Shown here piece after piece: positions 32,012 through 40,436 of a stretch of DNA of 50,532 bases. Position 1 is the stretch's first letter. Each line of letters begins with the position of its first letter. A program made the position numbers and the translations under genes. Source of the DNA: Pseudonocardia sp. MH-G8 (GTDB lineage: Bacteria; Actinomycetota; Actinomycetes; Mycobacteriales; Pseudonocardiaceae). Below the pieces are notes generated by a model, which did not search any database, was not told the origin of the DNA, and saw nothing but the letters and a program-made list of their open reading frames with translations. The stretch covers positions 1 through 50,532 of the forward strand of contig NZ_NKYF01000045.1 of NCBI RefSeq assembly GCF_002262885.1, in the 5' to 3' direction.

Positions 32012-32761
32012 ATGGCAGATCTGAAGGCGGCGGCCGAGAGGCTCCGCGAGTTGCACGACGGCGAGATGCTCGTGCTGCCCAACGTGTGGGACGCCGCCAG
32101 CGCGGCGGTCGTCGCCGATTCGGGGTTCCCCGCGGTGGCCACCGCCAGCAACGCCATCGCGGCGATGCTCGGCTACCCCGATGGTGAGGGTGCGCCCTGG
32201 CAGGAGATGTTCGCGGCAGCCGGCCGGGTCGCGCGGGCGGTGTCGGTGCCGGTCACGGTCGACGCCGAGGCGGGGTACGGCATGCGGCCACGTGAACTGG
32301 TGGACCGGCTCCTCGAGGTCGGTGCCGTCGGCTGCAACCTGGAGGACACCGACCACCGCGCGGGCGGCCTGGTCGAGGCGGGTGCGCAGGCGACGTGGCT
32401 CGCCGGCGTCCGCTCCGCCGCAGACGACGCCGGCGTCCCGATCGTCGTCAACGCCCGGGTCGACGCCTTCCTCCCCGCCGGCGGGATCCCCGAGCAGGAT
32501 CGGGTTCCGGAAGCGGTGCGGCGGGGCCGGATCTACCTCGACGCCGGTGCCGACTGCATCTACCCGATCGGCATGCGGAACAGGAGCGAGGTCGCCACGC
32601 TCGTCGACGAACTGCCCGGTCCGGTGAACGGCAACTCCGGCGACGGTCTGGGCTTGGCCGTTCTCCGGGAAGTGGGCGTGGCACGGGTGTCCTACGGGCC
32701 GCGCTTCTACCGTGCCGCGCTGGCGCAGCTGAGGAGCGGCGTACAGGAGCTGCTGGCCTGA
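32012..32761 (+). CDS. Isocitrate lyase/PEP mutase-family protein
   Basis: A 249-residue TIM-barrel enzyme of the PEP mutase/ICL superfamily. LVLPNVWDAASAAVVADSGFPAVATASNAIA is the N-terminal active-site strand, PVTVDAEAGYG holds the Mg-binding Asp, GCNLEDTDH the second acidic site, and IVVNARVDAFL a later one. The KKCGH loop of true isocitrate lyase is absent, so it is probably a lyase or mutase acting on a small 2-oxo or hydroxy acid. ATG 32012 has GGAGG 8 bases upstream and follows the MFS stop by 1 base. It is the last gene of the sigma/MFS operon. Confidence 0.87.
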   Translation: MADLKAAAERLRELHDGEMLVLPNVWDAASAAVVADSGFPAVATASNAIAAMLGYPDGEGAPWQEMFAAAGRVARAVSVPVTVDAEAGYGMRPRELVDRLLEVGAVGCNLEDTDHRAGGLVEAGAQATWLAGVRSAADDAGVPIVVNARVDAFLPAGGIPEQDRVPEAVRRGRIYLDAGADCIYPIGMRNRSEVATLVDELPGPVNGNSGDGLGLAVLREVGVARVSYGPRFYRAALAQLRSGVQELLA

Positions 32762-32770
32762 TCGCCGGGC

Positions 32771-34108
32771 TCAGCCGCGGACGAGACGCGTGAGCAGCAC
32801 CGCGGACGCGACGGCGTGCGCCCCGCACGCCCGCACCGACTCGACGACGGCCCGGTCGGACGTGGCCACGACGACCGGCCTGCCCTGCGGCTCGGCGGCC
32901 ACGAGGTCGCGGATCACGTCGTCGGCGAGCACGCCGCGGTCGCTGAACAGCACGCGCACGCCTCGCGAGCCGCGCGGGGGTGCGGTGATCACACCCGCTC
33001 CGTCGAAGACCACGGTGACCTCCACGCCGGTGCGCGCGGCGAGCGCGCCGAGCTGACCGACGAGACGGGCGCGCTGGTCGGCGAGCGTGAGCTCGGGGTA
33101 ACCGGTCTTGCTGACGTTGTAGCCGTCGACCACCAGGTGCAGCGACGGGACGGCGAACAGCGCGTCCAGCTCGGTGGCCGAACCGACGGCGCCGCCGCCC
33201 CGCGCCGTGCGGGCGCCGGCGACGAGATCGGCGGGCCGGGGTCCGCCGCCGCCGAGCGCGAGCTCGCGGCGCAGGCCGGTGAGCGCGCCGCCGAGGGTGT
33301 CCATGAGCAGGGAGAGCCGCATCTCGTCGGCCTTGCGCGCCTCCCGCGCCGCCTGCCGGGCGGCGGCCACCTCGGCCGCGGCGCGGTCGGCGCGGCGGCG
33401 CTCCGCCTCGGCGCGCTCGCGCTCCCGGTCGCGCTCGGCGATGGCGGCGGCGAGGTCGCGCTGGGCGCTGCGGCGCACCTCCTCGACCACGTCCTCGGCG
33501 GCGGTCCGCGCATCGGTGGCCGCTCGCAGCTTCGCGCCCTGCTCGGAGACCCGGCGCCGCAGCTGCTGGTACTCCGTGTCGCGCTGCTGCCCGGCCGTGC
33601 GCGCCTGGGCGCGCGCCTCGGTGAGCTCACCGCGCAGCCGTTCCAGTTCCGCCGTGAGCTTGTCGACCCGGGACACCGCCGCGTCGCGCTCGGCCCGCAC
33701 CCCCATCGCCTCACCGCGGCGCGCCGCGGCGGCGACGGCCTCGCCCGCGTCCGCGTCGTCGTTGAGCAACGCGGCGGCCGCTGCCATGACCGGGTCGTCG
33801 GCCGCGGTCGTCAGCTCGCCGGGGCGGTGCTCCTCCCACCACGCGACGACGACGGCGCGGAACATGGCCGAGGAGGACAGCTCGGCCGTGAGCGCGGGCC
33901 CGCCGAGCTTGGCCCGCTTGGCCGGGGTGAAGCGGGCGAGGCGACGCAGCGGGACCGGGACGTCCGAGCTGGGCAGACTGCCCACCGCGGTGGCCGCCAG
34001 CTCCGCGAGCCGGGAGCGCACCGCGTCCGGCAGCCGGCCCCAGTCGACGGCGGACGGCGCGGCCCCACCCTGCTCGGGCAGGCCGTGCGCGCCGTCGGAC
34101 CTCGACAT
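32771..34108 (-). CDS. NYN (YacP-like) domain RNA-binding/nuclease protein with coiled coil
   Basis: A 445-residue protein. The N-terminal 130 residues are helical (LRRLARFTPAKRAKLGG). A long charged coiled coil rich in Arg/Glu/Ala spans about 135-265. The C-terminal 150 residues form a NYN domain of PIN-like fold: LHLVVDGYNVSKTGYPE, VTVVFDGAGV, GVRVLFSDRGVLADDVIRDLV and VVVATSDRAV show the acidic residues expected for a metal-dependent RNase. The substrate is unknown. It is convergent with the PEP-mutase gene and divergent from the DEDD/GIY-YIG gene. Confidence 0.85.
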   Translation of the reverse strand: MSRSDGAHGLPEQGGAAPSAVDWGRLPDAVRSRLAELAATAVGSLPSSDVPVPLRRLARFTPAKRAKLGGPALTAELSSSAMFRAVVVAWWEEHRPGELTTAADDPVMAAAAALLNDDADAGEAVAAAARRGEAMGVRAERDAAVSRVDKLTAELERLRGELTEARAQARTAGQQRDTEYQQLRRRVSEQGAKLRAATDARTAAEDVVEEVRRSAQRDLAAAIAERDRERERAEAERRRADRAAAEVAAARQAAREARKADEMRLSLLMDTLGGALTGLRRELALGGGGPRPADLVAGARTARGGGAVGSATELDALFAVPSLHLVVDGYNVSKTGYPELTLADQRARLVGQLGALAARTGVEVTVVFDGAGVITAPPRGSRGVRVLFSDRGVLADDVIRDLVAAEPQGRPVVVATSDRAVVESVRACGAHAVASAVLLTRLVRG

Positions 34109-34202
34109 CGCTCCAGGTTAACCGGGTTCCCGCCGGTCCACCGGTGACGCGACGGTCACAATCCGTACCGGCGGCCCGAGCGGGACTGTCGGTGGCCGCC
34201 GC

Positions 34203-34208
34203 TAGCGT
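34203..34208 (+). promoter_or_regulatory. -10 element of a probable leaderless DEDD/GIY-YIG gene
   Basis: TAGCGT fits TANNNT and lies 8 bases before the GTG start at 34217. No ribosome binding site is present. Confidence 0.45.
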
Positions 34209-34216
34209 CCGCCGCC

Positions 34217-35932
34217 GTGCACGCCCGACCGTCCCAACTGTCGTTCGACGAGCTCGGCACCCCGCTGCGTGAGGTCACCTTCGTGGTGCTCGATCTGGAG
34301 ACCACCGGCGGTTCGGCCCGCAACGACGCCATCACCGAGGTCGGCGCGGTCAAGGTGCGCGGCGGCGAGCAGGTCGGCGAGCTGGCCACGCTGGTCGATC
34401 CGGGCACGGGGCTCCCGCCCCAGATCGTGGCGCTCACCGGCATCACCTCGGCGATGACGGCCGGCGCACCGCAGCCGGCGCAGGTGCTGCCGTCGGTGCT
34501 GGAGTTCCTGCGCGGCAGCGTCCTGGTGGCGCACAACGCCCCGTTCGACTCCGGGTTCCTGCGCGCCGCCTGCGAGCGCCACGGCCAGGTGTGGCCGCGT
34601 CCTCCGCTGCTCTGCACGGCGCGGTTGGCGCGCGCCGTGCTCTCCCGCGACGAGGCGCCGAGCGTCCGGCTCGGGGCGCTGGCCGCGCTGTTCGGCACGG
34701 AGACGCAGCCCACGCACCGCGCGCTCGCCGACGCCCGCGCCACCGTCGAGGTGCTGCACCACCTGCTCGAGCGGGTCGGCAACCTCGGTGTGCAGAGCCT
34801 CGAGGAGCTGCTCGCGCTGGCCCGGGAGTCGGCCCCGCACCGGCCCACGCAGCGGCAGCGGCAGAAGCGGGTGCTGGCCAACGGGGTGCCCTCGGCGCCG
34901 GGCGTCTACCTCTTCCGCGGCCCGCGCGAGGAGGTGCTCTACGTCGGCACGAGCGGCGACCTGCAGAAGCGCGTGCGCAGCTACTTCACGGCCGGGGAGC
35001 GGCGCAGGCGCGTGCGCGACATGGTCGCGCTCGCCGAGCGCGTCGACACCGTCGTCTGCGCCCACGCCCTCGAGGCGTCGGTGCGCGAGCTGCGGCTCAT
35101 CGCGGCCCACCAGCCCCGCTACAACCGCCGGTCGCGCCGCCCGAACCACACGTGGTGGGTCACCCCCACCGCCGAGGCGTTCCCGCGCCTGTCCGTCGTG
35201 AACACGCCACGGGACGGAGCGCTCGGCCCGTTCCCGTCCCGGCGGGCGGCGGCCGCAGCGGTCGACACGGTGCTCGACGTCGTGCCGCTGCGGCCGTGCA
35301 CGCAGCGCATCCCCGCGACGGGGGCCTCGGCCACCCCGTGCGCCCTGCACGAGCTCGGCCGTTGCGCCGCGCCGTGCGCGGGTCTGCAGACGCCCGAGGA
35401 GTACGCCCCGGCGGTGGGCGCTCTCGGCGATCTCATCGACGGCCGCGACGACGCCGCCCTGCACTGCGCGGCCGGCGAGATCCACGCGCTCGCGGGCCGG
35501 GAACGGTTCGAGGCCGCGGCGGGGCGGCGCGACCAGCTGGCGGCGCTGGTCGTGGGCCTCGGTCGGGCGCAGCGACTGGCCGCTCTCGCCGCGCTGCCCG
35601 AGCTGGTCGGCGCCCGTCCCGACGGTCACCGCGGCTGGGAGATCTCGGTCGTGCGGTACGGGCGCCTGGCCGCCTCGGGGGTGGCCCGCCGCGGGGTCGC
35701 CCCGATGCCGGTGATCGACGCGCTCCGGCTCGGCGCGCAGACGGTGCTGCCGGGGCCCGGGCCGTTGCGCGGGGCGCCCGTGGAGGAGGTGCGGCTGCTG
35801 CACCGCTGGCTGACCACCGGCGGCACGCGGCTGGTGGCCAGCGAACCGTCGTGGAGCGAGCCCGCCCGCGGCGCCGGTGCGTGGGGCGCGTGGGCGGAGC
35901 GCGCGCGGCCGGTGGAGGTCGAGGTGGACTAG
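34217..35932 (+). CDS. Fusion of DEDD exonuclease and GIY-YIG (UvrC/Cho-type) endonuclease (Rv2191-like)
   Basis: 571 residues. The N-terminal 190 residues form a DnaQ-like proofreading exonuclease: VVLDLETTGG (Asp, Glu), VAHNAPFDSGFLR (Asp) and THRALADARAT (His, Asp). A GIY-YIG domain of the UvrC N-terminal kind follows (about 215-310), with GVYLFRGPREEVLYVGTSGDLQKRVRSYF, then a Cys-containing stretch (CALHELGRCAAPCAG) like UvrC and Cho. The UvrC C-terminal RNase H nuclease and HhH domains are absent. A DNA-repair role with paired cutting and trimming is inferred. Position matches Rv2191. GTG 34217 has TAGCGT 8 bases upstream, suggesting a leaderless start. Confidence 0.9.
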   Translation: MHARPSQLSFDELGTPLREVTFVVLDLETTGGSARNDAITEVGAVKVRGGEQVGELATLVDPGTGLPPQIVALTGITSAMTAGAPQPAQVLPSVLEFLRGSVLVAHNAPFDSGFLRAACERHGQVWPRPPLLCTARLARAVLSRDEAPSVRLGALAALFGTETQPTHRALADARATVEVLHHLLERVGNLGVQSLEELLALARESAPHRPTQRQRQKRVLANGVPSAPGVYLFRGPREEVLYVGTSGDLQKRVRSYFTAGERRRRVRDMVALAERVDTVVCAHALEASVRELRLIAAHQPRYNRRSRRPNHTWWVTPTAEAFPRLSVVNTPRDGALGPFPSRRAAAAAVDTVLDVVPLRPCTQRIPATGASATPCALHELGRCAAPCAGLQTPEEYAPAVGALGDLIDGRDDAALHCAAGEIHALAGRERFEAAAGRRDQLAALVVGLGRAQRLAALAALPELVGARPDGHRGWEISVVRYGRLAASGVARRGVAPMPVIDALRLGAQTVLPGPGPLRGAPVEEVRLLHRWLTTGGTRLVASEPSWSEPARGAGAWGAWAERARPVEVEVD

Positions 35933-35980
35933 TGTCCGGCGCGTAGGAGCCGAACCGAACCGATCCCGAGGGGGAGCGTC

Positions 35981-36259
35981 GTGATCACCGCGATCGTCCT
36001 GGTGCACACCGCCGCCGACCGCATCCCCGAGACCGCGCAGGCCATCGCGGATCTCGACGGGGTCAGCGAGGTCTACTCGTGCGCGGGCGACGTCGATCTC
36101 ATCGCCGTCGTCAAGGTCAGCGAGCACGAGGAGCTCGCCGACGTCATCGCCGGGCGCCTCAGCAAGATCGACGGTGTTCGCCGCACCGACACGCACATCG
36201 CCTTCCGCTCGTACTCCCGCGCCGACACGGAGGCCACCTTCTCGGTGGGCCTCGACTGA
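35981..36259 (+). CDS. Stand-alone Lrp/AsnC ligand-binding (RAM) domain protein
   Basis: A 92-residue protein consisting only of the AsnC-type alpha/beta ligand-binding domain: ITAIVLVHTAADRIPETAQAIADLDGVSEVYSCAGDVDLIAVVKV, with the GDVDL turn typical of the effector site. There is no helix-turn-helix. Such stand-alone domains form rings and may sense amino acids or modulate full-length Lrp proteins. GTG 35981 has GGGGGAG 4 bases upstream. It follows the nuclease gene by 48 bases on the same strand. Confidence 0.88.
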   Translation: MITAIVLVHTAADRIPETAQAIADLDGVSEVYSCAGDVDLIAVVKVSEHEELADVIAGRLSKIDGVRRTDTHIAFRSYSRADTEATFSVGLD

Positions 36260-36346
36260 CCTCGGGGTTCGGGGGCGCCGACCGCGGGTAGTCGGTCGCT
36301 CGTGGACACCGTCACAGCCGTGCGCAGGTCCGGCGCCTGACGCCGG

Positions 36347-37837
36347 TTGCCGACCGTGCTGACGCAGCTGTGGCGCAACCCGCCGCTCGCCGGGCGGTGG
36401 TCGGCCGCCGTGGCCATGGCGCTACTCGGCCTGGGGCCCTTCGTCCTGTTCTCGACGGCGTCGTTCCCCCTCACCCCCGTGCTGCGGCCCGAGCTCGGGG
36501 CGGCCCCCGCGAGCCTGCAGCTGGCCAACGGCCTCGCCAACGCGGCGTACGCGCTGAGCGTGGTCGTCGCCGCCGACCTCGTCCAGCGCCTGCCGGCGCA
36601 CCGGCTCTACCTCGCGTGCACGGCGGGCTTCGCCGTGGGCTCGGCGATCGCCGCGCTCGCGCCGGGCGCCGGCTGGTTCGCCGCGGGACGGGTCCTCCAG
36701 GGCGCGGCCACGGGGATGCTGCTGGTCGTGGCGCTCCCCCCGCTGGTCACCCGGCACGGCGCGGCCCGGGTCCCGCTCACCGTGGCGCTGGTCAACCTGG
36801 GCCTGTTCGGCGGCGCGGCAGCGGGCACCACCGTCGGGAGCCTCCTGACCGGCCCCGGCCAGTGGCGCCTGCTGCTCGGCGCGCTGGCCGTCGTCGGGCT
36901 CGGCGGGTTCGCGATGGGCGTGCTGGGGTTCGAGCGCGCCGCGCCACCCGACCCGCGGATGGGGTTCGACTTCTCCGGGATCCCCCTGGCCGCGGCCGCG
37001 ACGATCCTGCCGTTCGTCGGCGTAAGCCTGCTGGCCGGCGGTGGCGGGTCCGTCGCGGTGCCGGTCGTGGTCGTCGCCGCGGGCCTGGCCGCCCTCGTGG
37101 CGCTCGTCGTGCGCGAGTACCGCAAGGAGCATCCGCTGATGCCGGTCCGGCTGATCGCCCACACGCTGCCCGTCACGGGCATCGGCAGCGCGATGCTCGC
37201 CGGGGCAGGCTTCACGGCCGTCCTGGAGCTGTCGGTGATCCGCCTGCGCGACGTCGACGGGCTGGGCACGGCGACGGTGGGCGGCGTGCTCGTCACGCAG
37301 GTGGTCGGAATGGTGGTCGCACTCTGGCTGATCACCCGCGTGCTCCCCACCCGCTGGCTGCCCGTCCTCGTGCTCGGCGGGCTGCTCACGATCTCCGCCG
37401 CGGGGGTTCTGCTGGCCACGGCGGGCACGTTGCTGCCCGCCGTGCCCGTCGCCGCGGTCACCGGCCTGCTCCTGGGGCTCGGTGCCGGAGCGGGGGTCGG
37501 GCCGGGCCTGTTCCTCGGCGCCCTGAGCGTGCCTGCGCCGCGGCTGGGCCCGGCGTTCGCCCTGGTCCAGCTGCTGCGTGCCGAGGCGGCGTTCCTGTTC
37601 GCCCCGCTGGTGATGCGCCTGGCCACCGCGGCACCCGACACCGCCGCCGGCGTCCGGCAGGTGGCGCTCGTCGTCGCCTCCACGACGGCGGTGGGCGCGC
37701 TCCTGCTCACCGGCGTGCTGCTGCTGGGCGGCTCCCGCCCGCAGGCACCGGACCTGCAACGCTGGGTCGACGGCGATGGGCCCGCCTACCGGTCCCCCGC
37801 GATGGTCGCGCTCCTGCGCAAGAGCCGGGAGAGCTGA
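36347..37837 (+). CDS. MFS transporter, 12-14 helices
   Basis: A 496-residue very hydrophobic transporter (FVLFSTASFPLTPVL, LQGAATGMLLVVALPPLV, GLLLGLGAGAGVGPGLFLG). Motif A is degenerate (VQRLPAHRLYLACT in place of GxLaDrxGrr), so it is a divergent member and the substrate is unknown. The start is uncertain: TTG 36347 or GTG 36356, neither with a good ribosome site; the alternatives differ by three residues. It is flanked by the AsnC-domain gene and by an AT-rich spacer, neither of which suggests a role. Confidence 0.8.
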   Translation: MPTVLTQLWRNPPLAGRWSAAVAMALLGLGPFVLFSTASFPLTPVLRPELGAAPASLQLANGLANAAYALSVVVAADLVQRLPAHRLYLACTAGFAVGSAIAALAPGAGWFAAGRVLQGAATGMLLVVALPPLVTRHGAARVPLTVALVNLGLFGGAAAGTTVGSLLTGPGQWRLLLGALAVVGLGGFAMGVLGFERAAPPDPRMGFDFSGIPLAAAATILPFVGVSLLAGGGGSVAVPVVVVAAGLAALVALVVREYRKEHPLMPVRLIAHTLPVTGIGSAMLAGAGFTAVLELSVIRLRDVDGLGTATVGGVLVTQVVGMVVALWLITRVLPTRWLPVLVLGGLLTISAAGVLLATAGTLLPAVPVAAVTGLLLGLGAGAGVGPGLFLGALSVPAPRLGPAFALVQLLRAEAAFLFAPLVMRLATAAPDTAAGVRQVALVVASTTAVGALLLTGVLLLGGSRPQAPDLQRWVDGDGPAYRSPAMVALLRKSRES

Positions 37838-38036
37838 ATCACACCGCTCTTCGGGGAACTGATTCACATTGTTCGCCGAATTGCAATACGACTTCTACCT
37901 AGTGGTAACCAAAAAATTTTCCGGTGCGACAACGTCTCGGATCGCGTCCTTCGCACTACCCTGAAATTCGATCGCCGTGGCCGTACCCTGGGCCGATGCC
38001 GGGTCGGCCGCGTCATCACATCGAATTCGGAGGTGG
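37838..38036. promoter_or_regulatory. AT-rich spacer upstream of the methyltransferase gene
   Basis: About 200 bases between the MFS stop and the next start are visibly poorer in GC than anything else in the window, especially 37855-37925 (TTCACATTGTTCGCC, GAATTGCAATACG, CCAAAAAATTTTCC). This is the place for the methyltransferase promoter and perhaps regulator sites; no defined operator was recognised. The base composition break could also mark a join of transferred DNA. Confidence 0.45.
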
Positions 38037-38831
38037 ATGACCATCAGCTCGAGCCACGTGAGCCCGGTCGAGAAGAGAGCGTCCCGCTGGCAGATCTTCC
38101 TCCCCGAGGACCTCCGACTGGGACAGGACGAGGAGTGGTGCGATGCGGTGCTCGACGGAAAGCGCATCCGCATCCGCTTCCACGACTACCACCTGATCTA
38201 CGAGATCCCCGGCCTGTACGAGCAGCTGTTCTACGAGACGCTCGAGTGCGTGTCCCCGCGGATGGTCCGCACGTTGCTCGCCCGTGCACTGGCGGAGCAG
38301 GGCATCGACCCGGCGGAGCTCCGGGTGCTCGACGTCGGCGCCGGCAACGGGATGGTCGGCGAGGAGATCCGCGCGCTCGGGGCGGGCCGGGTCCACGGCA
38401 TCGACATCCTCGAGGAGGCCGCGCAGGCCGCGGCACGGGACCGGGCCGGCGTCTACGACGGCTACCTGGTGGCGGATCTCACCGCACTGGACCCGGGCCG
38501 GCGCGAGGAGCTCGCCGCTCTCGAGTTCAACGCGATGACCACGGTCGCGGCGCTCGGGTTCGGCGACATCCCGCCTGCGGCGTTCGCGGCAGCGTTCAAC
38601 CTGGTCGGGGATCCCGGGCTGATCGCGTTCACGATCAAGGAGGATTTCGTCGGTGCCGACGACCCGAGCGGCTTCAACCGCTTGATCGAGCGGATGCTCG
38701 CGGAGGACGTGATCACGCCACTCGTCCACGAGCGCTACCGCCACCGGCTCTCGGTCCGGGGTGAACCGCTCTACTACGTCGCGTTCGTCGCGCGGAAGCT
38801 GCGCGACATCCCCGGACACTGGGTCGACTGA
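38037..38831 (+). CDS. SAM-dependent methyltransferase
   Basis: 264 residues. An N-terminal 95-residue part (WQIFLPEDLRLGQDEEWCDA, FHDYHLIYEIPGLYEQLFYE) precedes a class I methyltransferase fold with motif I LRVLDVGAGNGMVGEEI and then VHGIDILEEAAQAA. ATG 38037 has GGAGG only 3 bases upstream, which is short, but no better start exists (GTG 38058 is the alternative). The substrate is unknown. It ends 16 bases before the convergent trpD 3' end. The AT-rich leader and non-syntenic position suggest it may be an acquired gene. Confidence 0.83.
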   Translation: MTISSSHVSPVEKRASRWQIFLPEDLRLGQDEEWCDAVLDGKRIRIRFHDYHLIYEIPGLYEQLFYETLECVSPRMVRTLLARALAEQGIDPAELRVLDVGAGNGMVGEEIRALGAGRVHGIDILEEAAQAAARDRAGVYDGYLVADLTALDPGRREELAALEFNAMTTVAALGFGDIPPAAFAAAFNLVGDPGLIAFTIKEDFVGADDPSGFNRLIERMLAEDVITPLVHERYRHRLSVRGEPLYYVAFVARKLRDIPGHWVD

Positions 38832-38847
38832 CCGGTTCGGGCCGCGG

Positions 38848-39894
38848 TCAGGGCCTGCGTGCCGTGGAGAACTCCACCCAACGGGCCAGCAGGCGCTCGG
38901 CAGCCCCCGAGTCGATGGCCGCGGCAGCGCGGGCGAGCGCCGCCGGGAAGGCGTCGGCCAGCTCCGGCGGCGCGCCGTCGAACGCGATGAGCGCGCCGGC
39001 GGCGTTGAGCAGCACCGCGTCGCGCACGGGGCCGGTGCGCCCGGCGAGGAGATCGTTGACGACGTCGGCGTTCTCGGCCGGGCTGCCGCCGCGCAGGTCC
39101 TCGCGGGAGGCCGGGGCGATGCCGAGCGCGGCGGGGTCGAGGCTCTCCTGCCGCACCTCTCCCCCGCCGACGACCCAGACGCTGCTGGTGGTCGTGGTCG
39201 TGAGCTCGTCGAGGCCGTCGTCGCCGCGCACCACGAGCGCTGAGGCGCCGCGCCCGGCGAAGACCTCGGCGATCACCGGGGCCAGCCGGGCGTCCGCGCA
39301 CCCGACGAGCGCCGCGAGCGGCTGGGCGGGGTTGGTGAGCGGCCCGAGCACGTTCATGGCGGTGGGGATGCCGAGCTCGCGGCGCACCGGCGCGGTGTGC
39401 CGGAAGCTCGGGTGGAACACCGGCGCGAAGCAGAACCCGATGCCGATCTCGGCGACGCACGCCTCGACGCCGGCGGGCGGCAGGTCGATGGCCACGCCCA
39501 GCGCCTCGAGCACGTCGGCCGCCCCACTCGACGACGAGGCGGCCCGGTTGCCGTGCTTGACGATCGGCGCGCCCGCGGCCGCCACCACCATCGCGGTCAT
39601 CGTGGAGATGTTGACGGTGTGGGCCTGGTCGCCCCCGGTGCCCACGACGTCGACGGCCGGACCGGGCACGGTGACCCGCCGGGCGTGGCGCAGCATCGCC
39701 TCCGCGAGGCCGGCGATCTCCGCGGCCGTCTCGCCCTTGGCGCGCAGGGCGACGAGGAAGCCGGCCAGCTGGGCTGGCGTGGCCTCGGCCGAGAGCACCC
39801 GGTCCATCACCCATGCGGTGTCGAGCGCGCCGAGGTGCTCGCCGCGGATCAGCCTGGCGAGCAGGGCCGGCCAGGTGTGCCCGGAGTCAGCCAC
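38848..39894 (-). CDS. trpD: Anthranilate phosphoribosyltransferase TrpD
   Basis: 348 residues. VDVVGTGGDQAHTVNIST is the phosphoribosyl pyrophosphate-binding loop, then KHGNRAASSSSGAADVLEALG and the metal-site region RGDDGLDELT. It joins anthranilate to PRPP in tryptophan synthesis. GTG 39894 is used; it overlaps the end of the upstream response-regulator-like gene by 8 bases, so translation is probably coupled. In M. tuberculosis trpD (Rv2192c) also precedes ctaE, without the regulator between them. Confidence 0.93.
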   Translation of the reverse strand: MADSGHTWPALLARLIRGEHLGALDTAWVMDRVLSAEATPAQLAGFLVALRAKGETAAEIAGLAEAMLRHARRVTVPGPAVDVVGTGGDQAHTVNISTMTAMVVAAAGAPIVKHGNRAASSSSGAADVLEALGVAIDLPPAGVEACVAEIGIGFCFAPVFHPSFRHTAPVRRELGIPTAMNVLGPLTNPAQPLAALVGCADARLAPVIAEVFAGRGASALVVRGDDGLDELTTTTTSSVWVVGGGEVRQESLDPAALGIAPASREDLRGGSPAENADVVNDLLAGRTGPVRDAVLLNAAGALIAFDGAPPELADAFPAALARAAAAIDSGAAERLLARWVEFSTARRP

Positions 39895-40342
39895 GAGCGG
39901 AGCCGAGGGGCGCTCCGCCTGCGCTCCGCACGGCGGGCGCCGCGGACTGCCGCAGCACGTCGGCCACCGTCTCGGCGGCGGTGAGCGGGTCGAGGGGGTG
40001 CACGAGCACCGCGTCGGCCTGTGACCAGGTGGCGAGCCACCTGTCGTCACGCCTGCGCACGGTGACGACGATCGGCGGGCAGTCGTCGATCTCGTTCTTG
40101 AGCTGGCGGGAGATGCCCATACCGCCGGTGGGCTGCGCCTCGCCGTCGAGGATCGCCAGGTCGAGCTCGCCCGCGTCGGCGAGCTGCAGCACCTCGGCGA
40201 TCCCGCTCGCTTCGACGAACGTCACCCGACCGAGATCGGGGGCCGGACGCCGACCGACGGCCATGACGATGGCCTCCCGCACCTCGGGGCGGTGGCTGAA
40301 CACCAGCACGGTCAGGTTCTCGCGCGCGACGGGGCTGCTCAC
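39887..40342 (-). CDS. Receiver-domain-like protein upstream of trpD
   Basis: A 151-residue protein with the fold of a two-component receiver domain and no output domain: LTVLVFSHRPEVREAIVMAVG is strand/helix 1, LDLAILDGEAQPTGGMGISRQLK carries the likely phospho-acceptor Asp and the following loop, PPIVVTVRRRDD fits strand 4, and AVLVHPLDPLTAAETV fits strand 5 (His-Pro in place of Lys-Pro, a conserved-Lys loss). The acidic pocket at strand 1 is also missing (FSHRPE). Phosphorylation is therefore doubtful. It overlaps trpD by 8 bases and is divergent from ctaE. Confidence 0.75.
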   Translation of the reverse strand: MSSPVARENLTVLVFSHRPEVREAIVMAVGRRPAPDLGRVTFVEASGIAEVLQLADAGELDLAILDGEAQPTGGMGISRQLKNEIDDCPPIVVTVRRRDDRWLATWSQADAVLVHPLDPLTAAETVADVLRQSAAPAVRSAGGAPLGSARG

Positions 40343-40424
40343 ACCGACGAACTGTAGTGCGGCGCGCTCGCCCGTCCGGTAGCGCCTGCCCGGGGGTAAG
40401 GACGACAGGCTGTAGAAGATGGGT

Positions 40425-40430
40425 CATACT
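40425..40430 (+). promoter_or_regulatory. -10 element of a probable leaderless ctaE promoter
   Basis: CATACT lies 6 bases before GTG 40437, the spacing of a leaderless transcript. It would drive the ctaE-qcrCAB operon. It lies inside the extra six codons that would be used if ATG 40419 were the start. Confidence 0.5.
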
Positions 40431-40436
40431 GCCGAG

